Shown: positions 49,017 through 57,097, numbered from the stretch's first letter. The stretch is DNA of 64,000 bases from Candidatus Metaruminococcus caecorum (GCA_904420045.1 CAJFTY010000040.1:27187-91186), one strand, 5' to 3'. Notes: a model not told the origin generated them from the sequence alone. Translations and numbers: made by a program.

Positions 49017-49676
49017 ATGATATACGGGATCGGATTGACCGGAACCGATAGCAGTATGGCCGCGCCCGGATTTGTTCTGTCCTGGTTGCAGGACAACGGA
49101 ATTGACAGCCGGATCCAGGCGGTGTCCGGCAGAATGCTGCCCGGTTATTTTCGAGGTTTTGAAACGCCGGACAGGCGCAGAAGCCTGTTCCGCCGCAGAC
49201 AGGTTCGTCAATGGGCCAGGGATTTTTACAACGGAAAACCCGATGATTTGCGGTACGCCTTTTTGTTCGACGAGCCGGACAGTGGACGGTCAGTGGCGGT
49301 CACCAATGGATTTTCCCTCAGCAGCGAGGGAATGGCCGCGGTAAGCGATGAAAACCGGCGGGAGATGGTGCAGACTGCTGCGGGGGTTTTTGCATGCAAA
49401 GGTGTTTTTTCCATATGTGGAAAACCACTGATGCCCTGTTACAGCCAAAGCGCGCTGGACTGCGCATTAAACTTGATGGGGGCGGACCGGATGCTCACCT
49501 TTGTCTTAAAAGCCGGGGGAAAACCGGAGGTGCAGATTGCCCGGCGGGACATCAGACATAGGACGGTGCTTCTGCAAACGACGGGCTGGCGTCCCGGCAG
49601 AGAAAACGTACAGGAACAGCTTCAGACGTTGCTCACCAGTATCCGGCAGGACTGTTATGATTTTCTGTTTTTTTGA
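49017..49676 (+). CDS. Unrecognised 219-residue protein
   Basis: I do not recognise this protein. The start ATG 49017 follows GGGGGTG by seven bases; codon use matches its neighbours and the gene is closed by a strong terminator, so it is likely real. It begins MIYGIGLTGTDSS, then a basic stretch (FETPDRRRSLFRRRQVRQW, about 47-65). A small Cys pair region follows (FACKGVFSICGKPLMPCYSQ, about 125-145). No membrane helix, signal peptide or known motif. The arginine-rich segment could bind nucleic acid or a membrane, but that is only a guess. Confidence 0.7.
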   Translation: MIYGIGLTGTDSSMAAPGFVLSWLQDNGIDSRIQAVSGRMLPGYFRGFETPDRRRSLFRRRQVRQWARDFYNGKPDDLRYAFLFDEPDSGRSVAVTNGFSLSSEGMAAVSDENRREMVQTAAGVFACKGVFSICGKPLMPCYSQSALDCALNLMGADRMLTFVLKAGGKPEVQIARRDIRHRTVLLQTTGWRPGRENVQEQLQTLLTSIRQDCYDFLFF

Positions 49677-49694
49677 CAGACTTTGCACCCGGCC

Positions 49695-49736
49695 AAAAAA
49701 GCTCCCAAATCCAATAGGGTTTTTGGAGCTTTTTTC
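49695..49736 (+). terminator. Terminator after the 219-residue protein
   Basis: AAAAAAGCTCC and GGAGCTTTTTT form an 11-bp outer stem with a paired inner part, ending in six T. Confidence 0.9.
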
Positions 49737-49738
49737 TA

Positions 49739-49767
49739 TTTACCCTCTTTAAAAAATATGCTACAAT
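49739..49767 (+). promoter_or_regulatory. Promoter of the folT transcript
   Basis: TTTACC (49739-49744), 17 bp, TACAAT (49762-49767), about 20 bases before the riboswitch. Confidence 0.65.
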
Positions 49768-49787
49768 AAATACATACTCAAAAACAT

Positions 49788-49960
49788 GAGCAGAGTAGAT
49801 ACCTGCGCGTAAAGTGCCGTTGGAACGGGGAGTTGTCCGGCGGACGAAAGACAAAGGGGTTTCCTTTTTGTTTGCGGTGCAGGCGTCGCATCCCGCTGCT
49901 ACCTGATATGAGGCAAAACACCTCTGAAGTGTAGCAACTGTATGCACATGATGGAGGTGT
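49788..49960 (+). promoter_or_regulatory. Tetrahydrofolate (THF) riboswitch
   Basis: The aptamer (49788-49901) matches the folT-type THF riboswitch: outer stem AGCAG/CTGCT, AGAGTAGAT, GCGTAAAGTGCC, GGACGAAAG, GCGGTGCAGG, and closing GCATCCCGCTGCT. After it ACACCTC (49918-49924) can pair with GAGGTGT (49954-49960), which contains the folT ribosome site. This helix would hide the site or, with the CTTTTT that follows, act as a weak terminator. High folate would shut off uptake. Confidence 0.85.
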
Positions 49961-49966
49961 CTTTTT

Positions 49967-50533
49967 ATGCAAAATTTGAGGAGAATGTTTACCGATTCAG
50001 CCAAAGAGTTGAAAAGCATCCGGACCCTGGCAATCACAGCGGTTTTTATCGCCCTGAATGTGACGATGGATCTGCTGAACATCCGGATTCAGCTGATGCT
50101 GGATCTGCGGATTGGCTTTGGATTTGTATGCAATGCCATGGTGGGCATGCTGTTCGGCCCGGTGGTGGCCATGTCGGCAGGGTTTGCCACAGATGTCCTT
50201 GGATATCTGGTGAACACAGGCGGCGCCGCCTATTTCCCCGGGTTTACGGTCACCGCAGTCTTGGGCGGACTGGTGTGGGGCATGATGCTTTACAAACAGC
50301 AGGTCACGGTGTGGCGCGCCATCTGCGCGAAGGGAATCATCAATTTATTTTTAAACACCGGGCTTAACAGTGTTTGGATGTGTCTGTTTTACGGCAGCGC
50401 TATGAAGGCGATTTTGCCGGTGCGTTTCTTAAAAAACATTGCGATTCTCCCGCTGGAGGTCTTTCTGCTGGTTTTAGTGGGCGGCGTGGTTTCCACGGCT
50501 GTCCGCCGATTAAAAGTTCCTACCGCGGTGTAA
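49967..50533 (+). CDS. folT: Folate ECF transporter S component
   Basis: Substrate-binding membrane subunit of an energy-coupling factor transporter for folate. 188 residues with about six membrane helices; starts MQNLRRMFTDSAKELKSIRT with the FolT-like ALNVTMDLLNIRIQLMLDLRIGF and the charged end AVRRLKV. It needs the shared EcfA/A'/T module, which is not in the window. GGAGGTG precedes the ATG. The THF riboswitch just upstream supports the folate assignment. Confidence 0.92.
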   Translation: MQNLRRMFTDSAKELKSIRTLAITAVFIALNVTMDLLNIRIQLMLDLRIGFGFVCNAMVGMLFGPVVAMSAGFATDVLGYLVNTGGAAYFPGFTVTAVLGGLVWGMMLYKQQVTVWRAICAKGIINLFLNTGLNSVWMCLFYGSAMKAILPVRFLKNIAILPLEVFLLVLVGGVVSTAVRRLKVPTAV

Positions 50534-50565
50534 AAAAAGAGCGGCCATAACTCCCCGGCCGCAGT

Positions 50566-50602
50566 AAAAATCCCCCTGTCCGGTTGGACAGGGGGATTTT
50601 TT
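50566..50602. terminator. Bidirectional terminator between folT and the DUF4430 gene
   Basis: AAAATCCCCCTGTCC pairs perfectly with GGACAGGGGGATTTT, loop GGTT, with A/T runs on both sides. Confidence 0.92.
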
Positions 50603-50607
50603 ATACA

Positions 50608-52305
50608 CTATTCATTGAAATCTAATGGCGCGGAGGCGTCTTGTTCCCCCGAGGGGGCATCCTCCTGCACAGGCTGGGGATCGTCGGATTTTTTATGTTT
50701 GTTTTTAAAATACACAAAACCTGCCGCAGTGGCGATCAGCACCAGTGCAAAGACGCCGATGAGCACGTAAAACAGAACGTTTCCCGACTCCTTGGGAGCT
50801 GGTGTCGGTTCGCTGCTGGAGTAATTGGTGGTATAAGGGCTCATGCCGTTTTTCAAGGCGACCAGTGCCAGCGTAGCCTGCTCGGTAGCGAACACGTTGC
50901 TGTCCTGGCCCTTTTGACTGGCAAAACCGCCATCGGACTGAGCGTATTCCAACATCAATTCCACCAAGTTTTTCCGGCCTTTTAAAAACCGCTTGTCGTT
51001 CATGCTGATTTCCAAGGAGTTAAGCGCCACAATGACCTGGGACATGCTTTCCAGCGAGGGATTGCCGTAGGAGATAAACTGGCCGTCTGAACGCTGCACC
51101 TCGGACAGGTAGGTCAGCCCTTTTTGAATGCTCTGCTGAACGTTGTCCTGTTCCCGGTAGGGAGCCAGAGCCGTCAGGCAGATGGCGGTCATATCCACAT
51201 CGCTGTCCATGGTTCCGTCCAGAGAAAAACCGCCGTCCTGCTTTTGTTTTTGCAAAATCTTATCAATCAGCGCGTTTCGATTGTTGACCGATCCAGCGGC
51301 AATTTGATAGTCGTTGGAGTCCAGCGCCAGCAGCGCATAGGCGGCGCCGTTGACCCCTTGCTTGTCCACATCGGGGAAATTGGCCAACTGGTTCACCAGA
51401 TTGATCCCCCGGATGTCATTGGCATTTAAGCCGCTGAAAGTGGCGCTTAAAATATCCAGTTCCAGATCGGTGGCCTTGTCATAACCGCCGTTTTTCTGGG
51501 AGATGGTATGCATGTACCGGTCCACCGTTTTGGTATCGGCGGATTTTCCCGCCGCGCCCAGCGCCACAAGCTGAAAGCTGCCAGGTTCGTTTCGCTTGAG
51601 CCAAGCGCAGGAATCGTCCAGAACCTGGGCCAGATGATCGTCCCACTCATACCGGTTGGGATTTACCGGCGCTTCCGGTTTGGAGGAAGCGGCCGCAGAG
51701 GAGGATTGCCGGCTGCTGCTTTCGGGCACCGAGCTTGCCTGGGAGGAGGCTTCCACCGAAGAGATCGAGGAATCCACCGTGTCGCTGGATTCCTGCACCG
51801 GCATGGAAACATCCGATACAGGGTTGTCTGTGGTTACATCGGAAGATGGAGCGGACGAAGCATTCTCCGAATGCTTCGCGTACCGCCATACCACAGTTTC
51901 ACCGTCCTTCACCGTGTGAGAGGACAGATCGGTTCGCACACCGCCCACCAAGGAAATCCACCGGGTGGTTCCATCCGAATCGGTTTTTCCAGCGGGGTAA
52001 GATACGCCGGATACCTTTAAGTCGGATAACACGCCATGGCTGTACGTATAGCTGTCGATCAGGCTGAGCGTTTTAAGCTCTTCCAACAGGCTTTGATCCC
52101 ATCCGGTTTTTCCCACCGAAATCTGTGTGGAAGGGACCAAAGGCCTATTTTCCAGCGCATCGTAAACCGATACGTGAATGGTGACCGGATCCGTCACAGC
52201 GGTTTGCTCATCTGCATAAACGTGAAAAATGCCGGACAATCCGCTTACCGTCACACAGGCAGCGGCCAAAAATCCGGCGAATATTTTTTTGCCAAACGGT
52301 TTCAT
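50608..52305 (-). CDS. Surface protein with DUF4430 and terpenoid-cyclase-like barrel (intrinsic-factor-like)
   Basis: 565 residues. Signal peptide (1-31, ending HVYA), then a DUF4430-like domain (about 40-145; TIHVSVYDALENRPLVP, GWDQSLLEEL). A Ser-rich linker (150-215) leads to an alpha/alpha toroid (220-485) with repeats such as QKNGGYD, QKQDGGFSLDG, QRSDGQFISYG and AQSDGGFASQKG. One membrane helix (510-530) and a short charged tail follow. In animals and some bacteria the same two folds make cobalamin-binding proteins (intrinsic factor, transcobalamin), so corrinoid or other small-ligand capture at the surface is a reasonable guess. Prenyltransferase activity is unlikely outside the cell. 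No transporter gene is next to it. Confidence 0.82.
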   Translation of the reverse strand: MKPFGKKIFAGFLAAACVTVSGLSGIFHVYADEQTAVTDPVTIHVSVYDALENRPLVPSTQISVGKTGWDQSLLEELKTLSLIDSYTYSHGVLSDLKVSGVSYPAGKTDSDGTTRWISLVGGVRTDLSSHTVKDGETVVWRYAKHSENASSAPSSDVTTDNPVSDVSMPVQESSDTVDSSISSVEASSQASSVPESSSRQSSSAAASSKPEAPVNPNRYEWDDHLAQVLDDSCAWLKRNEPGSFQLVALGAAGKSADTKTVDRYMHTISQKNGGYDKATDLELDILSATFSGLNANDIRGINLVNQLANFPDVDKQGVNGAAYALLALDSNDYQIAAGSVNNRNALIDKILQKQKQDGGFSLDGTMDSDVDMTAICLTALAPYREQDNVQQSIQKGLTYLSEVQRSDGQFISYGNPSLESMSQVIVALNSLEISMNDKRFLKGRKNLVELMLEYAQSDGGFASQKGQDSNVFATEQATLALVALKNGMSPYTTNYSSSEPTPAPKESGNVLFYVLIGVFALVLIATAAGFVYFKNKHKKSDDPQPVQEDAPSGEQDASAPLDFNE

Positions 52306-52689
52306 ATGGCCTCCCCAATTACCATAATGATTTTGTCAAGCAAAGCCCCAAGCGGCTTTGCTTATAGTTGCTAATCCGTATTTGCAAAGAGCCGCCCGGC
52401 AATATCCCCTCAAAAAATGCCGGCGAAGCAAGATAAAATACAGAAAAAGTTTGTCAAGCGGCTGTTTTACCAGCGCAGCGGTCAACAAAACAGGAGCGTT
52501 TTTTCAGAGCTCGAGCCGAAAACATACTGCCGCTTGTTGGAAAACTACTTTTATTATATAGCAAATTTCAGTATTCGTCTATAAAAAAACATTGCCAATT
52601 TTTTTAAATTTGTGGATTTTTTAGCGGCGCAAAATTTGTCGGCACAGCAAGAGAAGTCTGTATGCCGGCTTCCCAAAAGCATGCGGCGT
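52306..52689 (-). promoter_or_regulatory. Promoter and long structured leader of the DUF4430 gene
   Basis: On the - strand TAGACG (52576-52581), 17 bp and TATAAT (52553-52558) make a plausible promoter, giving a leader of about 240 nt. The leader contains a hairpin AAGCAAAGCC/GGCTTTGCTT (52337-52362), a competing arm GCGGCTCTTTGC (52383-52394), and a CCGGCA/TGCCGG hairpin (52398-52425). No cobalamin box or other known riboswitch core was found. GGGGAGG lies before the start. Upstream of 52600 there is no gene until 52690. Confidence 0.5.
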
Positions 52690-53232
52690 TTACGAGAATT
52701 TTTTTAAATATTTGGGCCTGAACCAGTTGAGGTAAGCGCCGATCACCCGGGTCAGGGCGATGTCATAGATCAAGAAGACGACGTTGGCCGCCGCCCAGAA
52801 TCCGGCAAGTCCCCACTGTCCCCACTCGTTGAGGCCTTCAAGCATTTCGGTCATCCCGAGCACATAAATAATCAAAACAAAGGCTGCCGCTACCGCTGCG
52901 TTAAAGAGCAGGAATTTCAGCACCCACTCCACAATCCGGTTCGGAATGCGCTCCAAATAGGATTTGACAATGGCGTAATAGCCAAAAAATGCGGCGTACA
53001 GAACGGCGGATTCCTTAAGCGGCGCCAGAAAAAACGCCAGCAGCGACACCGCTATGTAAACCAGCACCGCCCATTTGGCATTGAGTTCCACCATGACCAC
53101 CACCAGCATCAGCCCCGCCAGCGCAGGGAGCGCATAGTCCATAAAGGGCAGCACGCCGGTCATAAACATAAATAAAAGACTTAGGGCGGCAGACATGCCG
53201 CCCAAGGCTACTTGATAGCTTCGCTTTTTCAA
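52690..53232 (-). CDS. Small integral membrane protein of the DUF5685 operon
   Basis: 180 residues from TTG 53232, eight bases after GGGGG; longer frames run into the upstream gene. Five or six hydrophobic helices, beginning KKRSYQVALGGMSAALSLLFMFMTG split over the first helix, ending with basic FRPKYLKKF. The opening resembles ECF S components, but no ligand can be named. It is the last gene of a three-gene - strand operon (DUF5685, J-domain protein, this). Function unknown. Confidence 0.8.
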   Translation of the reverse strand: MKKRSYQVALGGMSAALSLLFMFMTGVLPFMDYALPALAGLMLVVVMVELNAKWAVLVYIAVSLLAFFLAPLKESAVLYAAFFGYYAIVKSYLERIPNRIVEWVLKFLLFNAAVAAAFVLIIYVLGMTEMLEGLNEWGQWGLAGFWAAANVVFLIYDIALTRVIGAYLNWFRPKYLKKFS

Positions 53233-53252
53233 ATGGCTCACCCCCGCAGCAG

Positions 53253-53900
53253 TTAACAGCAGGTGCAGAGGTCGCCGCCCATGCACTCGCAGCAGGTGTC
53301 TGCGCAGCACAGGCCAGTGCACATGTCACAGGCGCTGCAGCCGCCGGGATTGCCCTGTGGGGTGCGGTAAGGCCCGTTTGCGCCCCCGGCAAAGTTCCCC
53401 TGCCGCTGCCAGTTCATCCGGTTTAACGCCGCACGGTATTCCGGGTTGTTGGGGTTTAACCGGCAGGCGGTGGCGAAGTAGTTCGTCGCATCGTCCAGCC
53501 AGCCCCGGGCAAAATATACACTGCCTTTCAGAAAGTACCATTCCGCGTCCCGTTCCGCAGCGGGAACACCGTCTAAAAGTTCTTCTGCTTCCACCAGACG
53601 GTTGTTTTGAATCATCCGGCGGATATCGGCAAACTTGCTTTGGGAATTCCCGGCATAACCGCCGGATGCGCCCTGCCCGGCACCAGAGCTGCTCGTGCCG
53701 CCTGCTGCCCGTCGGGTGTTCATAATCTCGTCGAACGCGGCGTTCACTTCCTGCATTTTTTCATTGGCCACGTCTTTCAGAGGGCTGTCCGCATAATTGT
53801 CCGGGTGATATTTTTTCGCCAGATTGCGGTACGCTTCTTTCACTTGCTCGTCGCTGGCGTCCCGGGATACGCCCAGAACCTGATAGGGATCGTTCATCAT
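53253..53900 (-). CDS. J-domain protein with Cys-rich tail
   Basis: 215 residues. A J domain (residues 1-65) with the HPD motif (KYHPDNYADSPLKD) starts the protein, so it should stimulate DnaK-type ATPase. A Gly/Ser linker (66-90) is followed by TPR-like helices (95-165; AEWYFLKGSVYFARGWLDDA, NPNNPEYRAALNRM). A tail from about 188 holds 11 cysteines in 28 residues (starting CSACDMCTGLCC). The tail looks like a metal or Fe-S binding site, not a disulfide toxin, since there is no signal peptide. GAGGTAGTAA precedes two ATG codons. Middle gene of the operon. Confidence 0.85.
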   Translation of the reverse strand: MMNDPYQVLGVSRDASDEQVKEAYRNLAKKYHPDNYADSPLKDVANEKMQEVNAAFDEIMNTRRAAGGTSSSGAGQGASGGYAGNSQSKFADIRRMIQNNRLVEAEELLDGVPAAERDAEWYFLKGSVYFARGWLDDATNYFATACRLNPNNPEYRAALNRMNWQRQGNFAGGANGPYRTPQGNPGGCSACDMCTGLCCADTCCECMGGDLCTCC

Positions 53901-53941
53901 TTACTACCTCATGTCTTTCCGGCTACATGCCGATGCTAATT

Positions 53942-54901
53942 TTATTCTGCATCCTGTGCGGGCTGAGGCGGATCTTCCTGCCGCGCCCTGCGCAAGGCCT
54001 TTTTTTCTTTTTTTGTCAAAAGGGACTGCTCCATCAACTGGGACTGGGTTTGCTTGAGGCCCAGATAAATTACGTTGTTTAAAATTTCCTGATACCGCTT
54101 TGTATCCAGCAGCTCGTATGCGCTTGCCAGCTCGGTGACCGACAGATTCAAAATTTCCGTCGCATATTGATTGACCCGGAGCTGTTCCTCTTTGCTCCAA
54201 GTAGAAACGGAGAGCCTGCGGGCAAAGGGATTGAACCCGCCTCTGGAAACATCCTGTTTTAAATCGTCCAGGGCGTCCATGAAATAGATCCAGCGCCCCA
54301 GCTGATAGCCCATCCGGTAAAGCACCCTGGATTGGGCTTCGTCCGCATGCCCTTCGGCGTGCTGCTTTTTGAGCAACTCAAAGATCCGGCCCAACGCCTT
54401 GGCGGTGGGATCGGCTGCACGGTCGGTGCTGGTGTCCATAGAATGTTCCACCTTGTCTTGTTCCTCCATGATGGAACAGGCGATTTCATCCAGCTCCGGA
54501 TATAGTCGGGCGGCTTTTTTACGAACCCGCCCCGCGTAGGGGAGGATGAGGCGGCTGCCCAGCCGCTTGATAAACCCTTCGTCCTGGATATTGTCCCTGA
54601 CCTTATAGTAAAACAGGATCATCGCGGCGCTGGCCGCAAAGGAAAGATCGTCACAAGGGGACAGGCAGTTTTTCTTTTTTAACGGGTTTGCGGCGCAGCG
54701 TCCGCGCTTAAATCCCGCGCACCCAGGAGCCGCGGCCAGCGAAACGACAGCAAGAAAGGTAAAGTCATAGCTCAGCGTGAGTCTTGCCAGAGGGCCGAAC
54801 AATTGCCCCAGCTGTTTGCACAGCCCGCAGTAGACCGCCTGGTACAGATCAAATTCACGCATGCGAAGGTCAGGCTTATAAGGCTTGACATAACCAAACA
54901 A
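53942..54901 (-). CDS. DUF5685 family protein
   Basis: 319 residues from TTG 54901, with AAAGGTGGG about eight bases upstream. The N-terminal YVKPYKPDLRMREFDLYQAV and YCGLCKQLG mark DUF5685. More cysteines follow (GCAGFKRGRCAANP, KKKNCLSPCDD, about 60-85). The rest is helical (residues 90-290), ending in a charged tail rich in Lys/Arg/Gln. No signal peptide. Family function is unknown; the repeated Cys pairs suggest metal binding. First gene of the operon with the Cys-rich J protein. Confidence 0.85.
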   Translation of the reverse strand: MFGYVKPYKPDLRMREFDLYQAVYCGLCKQLGQLFGPLARLTLSYDFTFLAVVSLAAAPGCAGFKRGRCAANPLKKKNCLSPCDDLSFAASAAMILFYYKVRDNIQDEGFIKRLGSRLILPYAGRVRKKAARLYPELDEIACSIMEEQDKVEHSMDTSTDRAADPTAKALGRIFELLKKQHAEGHADEAQSRVLYRMGYQLGRWIYFMDALDDLKQDVSRGGFNPFARRLSVSTWSKEEQLRVNQYATEILNLSVTELASAYELLDTKRYQEILNNVIYLGLKQTQSQLMEQSLLTKKEKKALRRARQEDPPQPAQDAE

Positions 54902-55226
54902 CCAATATTCCCACCTTTATAAATTCTTCCCTGTTTTTCGCTTTTTGGGCAGAAGAGACTATTGTTTATTTTAAAGGATTTTAGGCAGGAATCCTTGTTA
55001 AATTCATAAACGAGTTGTTAACAAAATGCGAATAATGAAAGATTTTACAAAAAAGTTCCAAAACCTGGCAGTATCAGGAAAAAATTCCGGAGGTTTTTCG
55101 GCGCACAAGCTCCGAATGGAGGGGGGATATGGTGGCGGAACGAAAGACCATTCCAAAAAAGGGAACGGTTTCCCGTCCCCTTTTTGGATGCGGACTGCCA
55201 CGCCCACCGGCGGGGAGCCAAAGCGA
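54902..55226. other. Gap between the DUF5685 gene and the YtxH-like gene
   Basis: A 325-base gap. It holds a hairpin at 55153-55186 (AAAAAAGGG-A-ACGG / CCGT-C-CCCTTTTT) that should end the YtxH-like transcript on the - strand, and the AT-rich promoter region of the DUF5685 operon. No gene is seen. Confidence 0.6.
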
Positions 55227-55406
55227 TTATTTCATCATAGTCGCGACGCTGTCAATCATGTTTCCAACGTTTTTGATGGCTTTTCCAGCAGATTTTTTAA
55301 TGGTTTTAGCGCGGCGTTTTTTTGTGCTGGTCAGCGCATAGGTTGCAGCGCCCACCGCCATGCCTACCGCCACGCCTTTGACAACATTTCCTACGGTACG
55401 GTTCAT
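55227..55406 (-). CDS. Small YtxH-like membrane protein
   Basis: 59 residues from ATG 55406; GAAAGGA lies about 10 bases upstream and longer frames have no site. It starts MNRTVGNVVKGVAVGMAVGA, with a glycine-rich helix, then a basic stretch (TSTKKRRAKTIKKS) and a closing amphipathic helix. This resembles YtxH/gas-vesicle-like small proteins, often linked to envelope stress. No clear role. Confidence 0.7.
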   Translation of the reverse strand: MNRTVGNVVKGVAVGMAVGAATYALTSTKKRRAKTIKKSAGKAIKNVGNMIDSVATMMK

Positions 55407-55503
55407 TTTTATCATCCTTTCTTTATTCGATGTATTGTTATTGTCTCCGAAAATGGCTTTGCCATCAGTGAAAGTTTTTGCCATCCTCATCCGGGGGAAA
55501 TAG

Positions 55504-55532
55504 TTGCAAAACATTTTAAAAAACGATATAAT
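55504..55532 (+). promoter_or_regulatory. Promoter of the vitamin B6 salvage pair
   Basis: TTGCAA (55504-55509), 17 bp, TATAAT (55527-55532), 94 bases before the kinase start. Confidence 0.6.
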
Positions 55533-55626
55533 TAAAAAATAGCCAAAAGCCTAGTGAAATACTTGTGTTTACATCATTTGAATAATTTGGCAAAAAATGT
55601 GATTTAAAAAAGGAGGGCGGCCGCCC

Positions 55627-56490
55627 GTGAAATCTCAGCAGGCCAGAGTGGCAGCCATTCATGATTTATCAGGATTCGGGCGGTGTTCCCTGTCGGTGAT
55701 TCTGCCGGCTATGTCGGTGATGGGAATTCAGGTGTGTCCGGTGCCAACCGCGGTTTTGTCCACCCATACAGGTGGGCTGGGAGATGTGGTGTTCCGGGAT
55801 TTAACCGACTATATTCTTCCTGCGCTGGAGCATTATGCGGCCCTTTCAGTGGAGTTTGACTGTATTTACAGCGGGTTTTTGGGCTCCAGCGCTCAGATCG
55901 GGCACTGTTTGGAGTTTTTTGAACAGTATCCGGATGCGATGGCGGTGGTGGACCCGGTGATGGGGGATCACGGAAAGCCGTATCGGACCTACACTCCCGA
56001 ACTGTGTGCCCGCATGGGGGAACTGGTCCGGGCGGCGGATCTGATTACGCCCAATTTAACAGAGGCGGCAATTCTGCTGGGGGAGGAATACCCGCAGGCG
56101 CCTCTTTCCCATGTGATGGCGAAAAGTTGGCTGGTGCGGCTGTCGGCGCTGGGGCCCCGGTATGTGCTGATTACTGGGGTGGAGCTGGCGGACGGTACCG
56201 TCAGCAACTTGGGCTACGACGCTCAGCGGGGGGCGTTCTGGAGGGTGGCCTGCGACTACGTTCCGGTTGCGTATCCGGGGACAGGGGATATCTACGCCAG
56301 TGTGGCGGTGGGGGCGATGCTCACCGGCGATAGCCTGCCCATCGCCATGGAGCGGGCCACCCGTTTTTTGGAATACGCCATTAAAACCACGTATGGGTAC
56401 GGTACCGATCCCCGTTATGGGGTCATGCTGGAACGGTGTCTGCCCTGGCTAACCCAACAGCATTCGTTGAAGGGGTACGAAACGCTGTAG
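55627..56490 (+). CDS. Pyridoxal/pyridoxamine kinase (PdxY/PdxK type)
   Basis: Phosphorylates vitamin B6 vitamers with ATP; ribokinase-like fold, cytosolic. 287 residues from GTG 55627, about ten bases after AGGAGG. Seen: N-terminal VAAIHDLSGFGRCSLSVILPAMS, PTAVLSTHTGG, VVDPVMGDHGKPYRTY, DLITPNLTEAAILLG, and the anion-hole PGTGDIYAS near residue 218. The next gene, 31 bp downstream, is an ECF S component, so the two form a B6 uptake and trapping unit. Confidence 0.93.
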   Translation: MKSQQARVAAIHDLSGFGRCSLSVILPAMSVMGIQVCPVPTAVLSTHTGGLGDVVFRDLTDYILPALEHYAALSVEFDCIYSGFLGSSAQIGHCLEFFEQYPDAMAVVDPVMGDHGKPYRTYTPELCARMGELVRAADLITPNLTEAAILLGEEYPQAPLSHVMAKSWLVRLSALGPRYVLITGVELADGTVSNLGYDAQRGAFWRVACDYVPVAYPGTGDIYASVAVGAMLTGDSLPIAMERATRFLEYAIKTTYGYGTDPRYGVMLERCLPWLTQQHSLKGYETL

Positions 56491-56521
56491 CTATTTTTGT
56501 TTTGCGGAGGAATCAGATTTT

Positions 56522-57097
56522 ATGGATCAAAAACGTTTTGCGTTATCCCGCGTATCGGCGCTGAAATTGGCGATGACCGCCCTGATGGCGGCCATGGTGT
56601 TTCTGTTTTCTTACATTTCAATCCCAATTCCAAATCCTCTTTTGGTGACGCGGGTTCACCTGGGAAATGTTATGTGCCTGCTGTCCGGCCTGATGCTGGG
56701 CGGCCCTTTGGGCGGGGCGGCGGCTGGAGTCGGTTCCTTTTTATTTGATCTGTTCGACCCGGTCTATATCACCTCAGCGCCGTTTACGCTGGTGTTTAAG
56801 TTCTTGATGGCATTTATATGCGGAATCGTGGCGTATTCCTGTGGCCGAAAAGGCAGACACATCGGGTTTAATATTCTGGGCGGCATATTAGGTTCGGCTG
56901 CTTATGTGGTGTTGCATATTTCCAAGGTTTTTCTGGTTGCGGTCTGGTTTAACAAGGTAGCGGTTCCCACTGCGCTGCTCAGCGCTGGATCGTCTGCACT
57001 GGTGTCTCTGGTGAATGCGGTGCTGGCAGTGGCGATTGCAATCCCGCTTTGCTTTGCGCTGAAAAAAGCGCTCCAAAAAGCCCGGATAGAGTTGTAA
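56522..57097 (+). CDS. ECF transporter S component, probable vitamin B6 (PdxU-like)
   Basis: 191 residues, about six membrane helices; starts ALKLAMTALMAAMVFLFSY, then VHLGNVMCLLSGLMLGGPLG split across a loop, and the end ALKKALQKARIEL. S components bind the vitamin; EcfA/A'/T are elsewhere. Substrate is inferred only from the B6 kinase in the same operon. Another vitamin cannot be excluded. Both genes may share the promoter at 55504-55532. Confidence 0.85.
   Translation: MDQKRFALSRVSALKLAMTALMAAMVFLFSYISIPIPNPLLVTRVHLGNVMCLLSGLMLGGPLGGAAAGVGSFLFDLFDPVYITSAPFTLVFKFLMAFICGIVAYSCGRKGRHIGFNILGGILGSAAYVVLHISKVFLVAVWFNKVAVPTALLSAGSSALVSLVNAVLAVAIAIPLCFALKKALQKARIEL

Noticed and set aside
52306..52560. 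Cobalamin or c-di-GMP riboswitch before the DUF4430 gene
   Set aside because: The gene type suggested cobalamin, and a GCAAAGCC segment recalled c-di-GMP aptamers, but the B12 box and the other conserved parts of either class are missing.
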